This document shows positions 5,929-6,141 of a stretch of 6,141 nt of DNA, in pieces. The number at the start of each line of letters is the position of its first letter. Positions within the stretch are counted from its first letter, which is position 1. Source of the DNA: Candidatus Baldrarchaeum yapensis (lineage in GTDB: Archaea; Asgardarchaeota; Baldrarchaeia; Baldrarchaeales; Baldrarchaeaceae); NCBI GenBank assembly GCA_016840465.1, contig JAEOSH010000077.1, positions 1-6,141 of the forward strand. The letters run 5' to 3'. Under the pieces are notes generated by a model. It was not told where the DNA came from. It did not search any database and was given only the letters and a program-made list of their open reading frames with translations. Position numbers and translations under genes: made by a program.

Positions 5929-5958
5929 TGCAACAAAAGTGGCGGAGAACCAGAACGG
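5929..5958. repeat. inverted repeat shared by RNA loci A and B (hairpin segment), copy B
   Basis: Copy B of the segment described at 4835-4864 (28 of 30 identical after reverse complementing). It includes the loop AATGCAACAAAA, the GTGGCGGAGA arm and CCAGAACGG, where locus A has GTCAGAACGG. Confidence 0.85.
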
Positions 5959-6126
5959 TATGCGGCTTAAGACAAACACCGTTCTGGTTCCCAGGCTCGT
6001 GGTTGCCCGTGCGTTATCTTTTGGAAACTAAGGGTATTTTGGGAACCCGCACGGGCTTCCCCCTCGGCCGCTTCATCCCTCTCGGCGGCCCATCGGGGGC
6101 CACATCGACGAGCACCACGGAGCCCG

Positions 6127-6141
6127 CCTCACGTGCGTCCG
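6127..6141. repeat. terminal direct repeat, right copy
   Basis: Identical to bases 1-15. If the two copies are one overlap, the unit length is 6126 bp and RNA locus B runs on into the first ~75 bases of the window. Confidence 0.9.

Larger units (their letters stand above)
5718..6141 (+). mobile_element. candidate RNA-bearing insertion in the radical SAM gene (continues to about 117 across the join)
   Basis: Read across the closed ends, about 527 bp (5718-6126 then 1-117) separate the two halves of the radical SAM gene. The block codes for no plausible protein; it holds the 40-bp box, a TATA box and RNA locus B. Near-identical 8-9-bp direct repeats flank it, and removing it with one repeat restores the frame. 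It has no transposase and no clear terminal inverted repeat. Possible natures: an element moved in trans, a site-specifically integrated RNA gene, or an intron-like insertion. Mobility is inferred from the disrupted gene only. Confidence 0.45.
5816..6141 (+). ncRNA. candidate structured RNA, locus B
   Basis: A GC-rich segment, 310 nt or more, closed by an 11-bp long-range helix (one G-U) between GGTGGGCTCCG at 5819-5829 and CGGAGCCCGCC at 6118-6128. Inside are CCGCGGG/CCCGCGG (5842-5848 with 5878-5884) enclosing TCCGGT/ACCGGA; a 10-bp stem at 5916-5925 with 5939-5948, loop containing AATGCAACAAAA; a 12-bp stem AACCAGAACGGT at 5948-5959 with 5978-5989; GCCCGTGCG at 6005-6013 with 6048-6056; and CCCCC plus GGCCGC pairing at 6059-6071 with 6085-6099. 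CGATGAAGG occurs twice (5849-5857, 5907-5915), each time followed by a stem and GGAGAACC. It may extend across the window join to about base 75. The plus strand is favoured by the TATA box and by homology with locus A. It matches no RNA family I can name. Confidence 0.62.

Noticed and set aside
5676-5979. Minus-strand open frames of 80-88 codons across locus B
   Set aside because: They run antisense to hairpins and across the TATA box of locus B; no domain and no start signals.
5816-6141. Locus B as archaeal RNase P RNA
   Set aside because: GATGAA followed by a stem and AGAACC recalls the RNase P 3' conserved region, but the GAGGAAAGTCC-type and AGAGCAA-type conserved strings are not found, and the motif occurs twice, so I do not call it.
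4821-6141. SRP (7S) RNA, rRNA fragment or box C/D guide RNA
   Set aside because: The SRP helix 8 motif is absent, no rRNA landmark is seen, and no properly spaced C, D', C' and D boxes occur.
1-6141. CRISPR array
   Set aside because: No regularly spaced short direct repeats were seen anywhere in the window.

Overview
The window looks like a piece of a strictly anaerobic, probably thermophilic euryarchaeon. Archaeoglobales-like is my best guess, from gene types only. Evidence: archaeal TATA boxes about 25 nt before inferred start points, purine-rich Shine-Dalgarno sites, TTG starts, oxygen-detoxifying iron proteins of anaerobes, and very GC-rich structured stretches standing out from moderate-GC genes, as RNA genes do in hyperthermophiles.

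Layout: 1-90 is GC-rich, hairpin-forming DNA. About 110-368 (+) is the C-terminal third of a decayed radical SAM gene. 405-1389 (-) is a two-gene oxidative-stress operon (rubrerythrin, then superoxide reductase) with a promoter and a 15-bp dyad in front. 1541-4773 (-) is a tight three-gene operon: D-2-hydroxyacid dehydrogenase family protein, FGGY carbohydrate kinase, class II aldolase. It probably oxidises or reduces, phosphorylates and cleaves a sugar or sugar acid. 4821-5018 (-) is a GC-rich candidate RNA gene (locus A) with its own TATA box, ending just before the operon promoter. 5251-5717 (+) is the N-terminal two thirds of the same radical SAM pseudogene. 5816-6141 (+) is a second candidate RNA gene (locus B), partly homologous to A and inverted relative to it.

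The main result is how the ends fit together. The first and last 15 bases are identical. The radical SAM gene has its front part at the right end and its back part at the left end. A long helix can form between bases near the two ends. So the window probably represents a closed circle of 6126 bp, or one unit of a tandem repeat. Read across the join, a ~527-bp block carrying RNA locus B sits inside the radical SAM gene, bounded by GAAACGTAT and GAAAGTAT. Removing the block and one copy restores the local reading frame exactly.

Loci A and B share a 40-bp upstream box (37/40) and a 30-bp hairpin segment (28/30). No recombinase, replication protein, tRNA, rRNA or CRISPR array was found. A structured-RNA-bearing insertion, present in a second related form as locus A, is the best candidate for something undescribed here. 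RNA identity and mobility are inferences.
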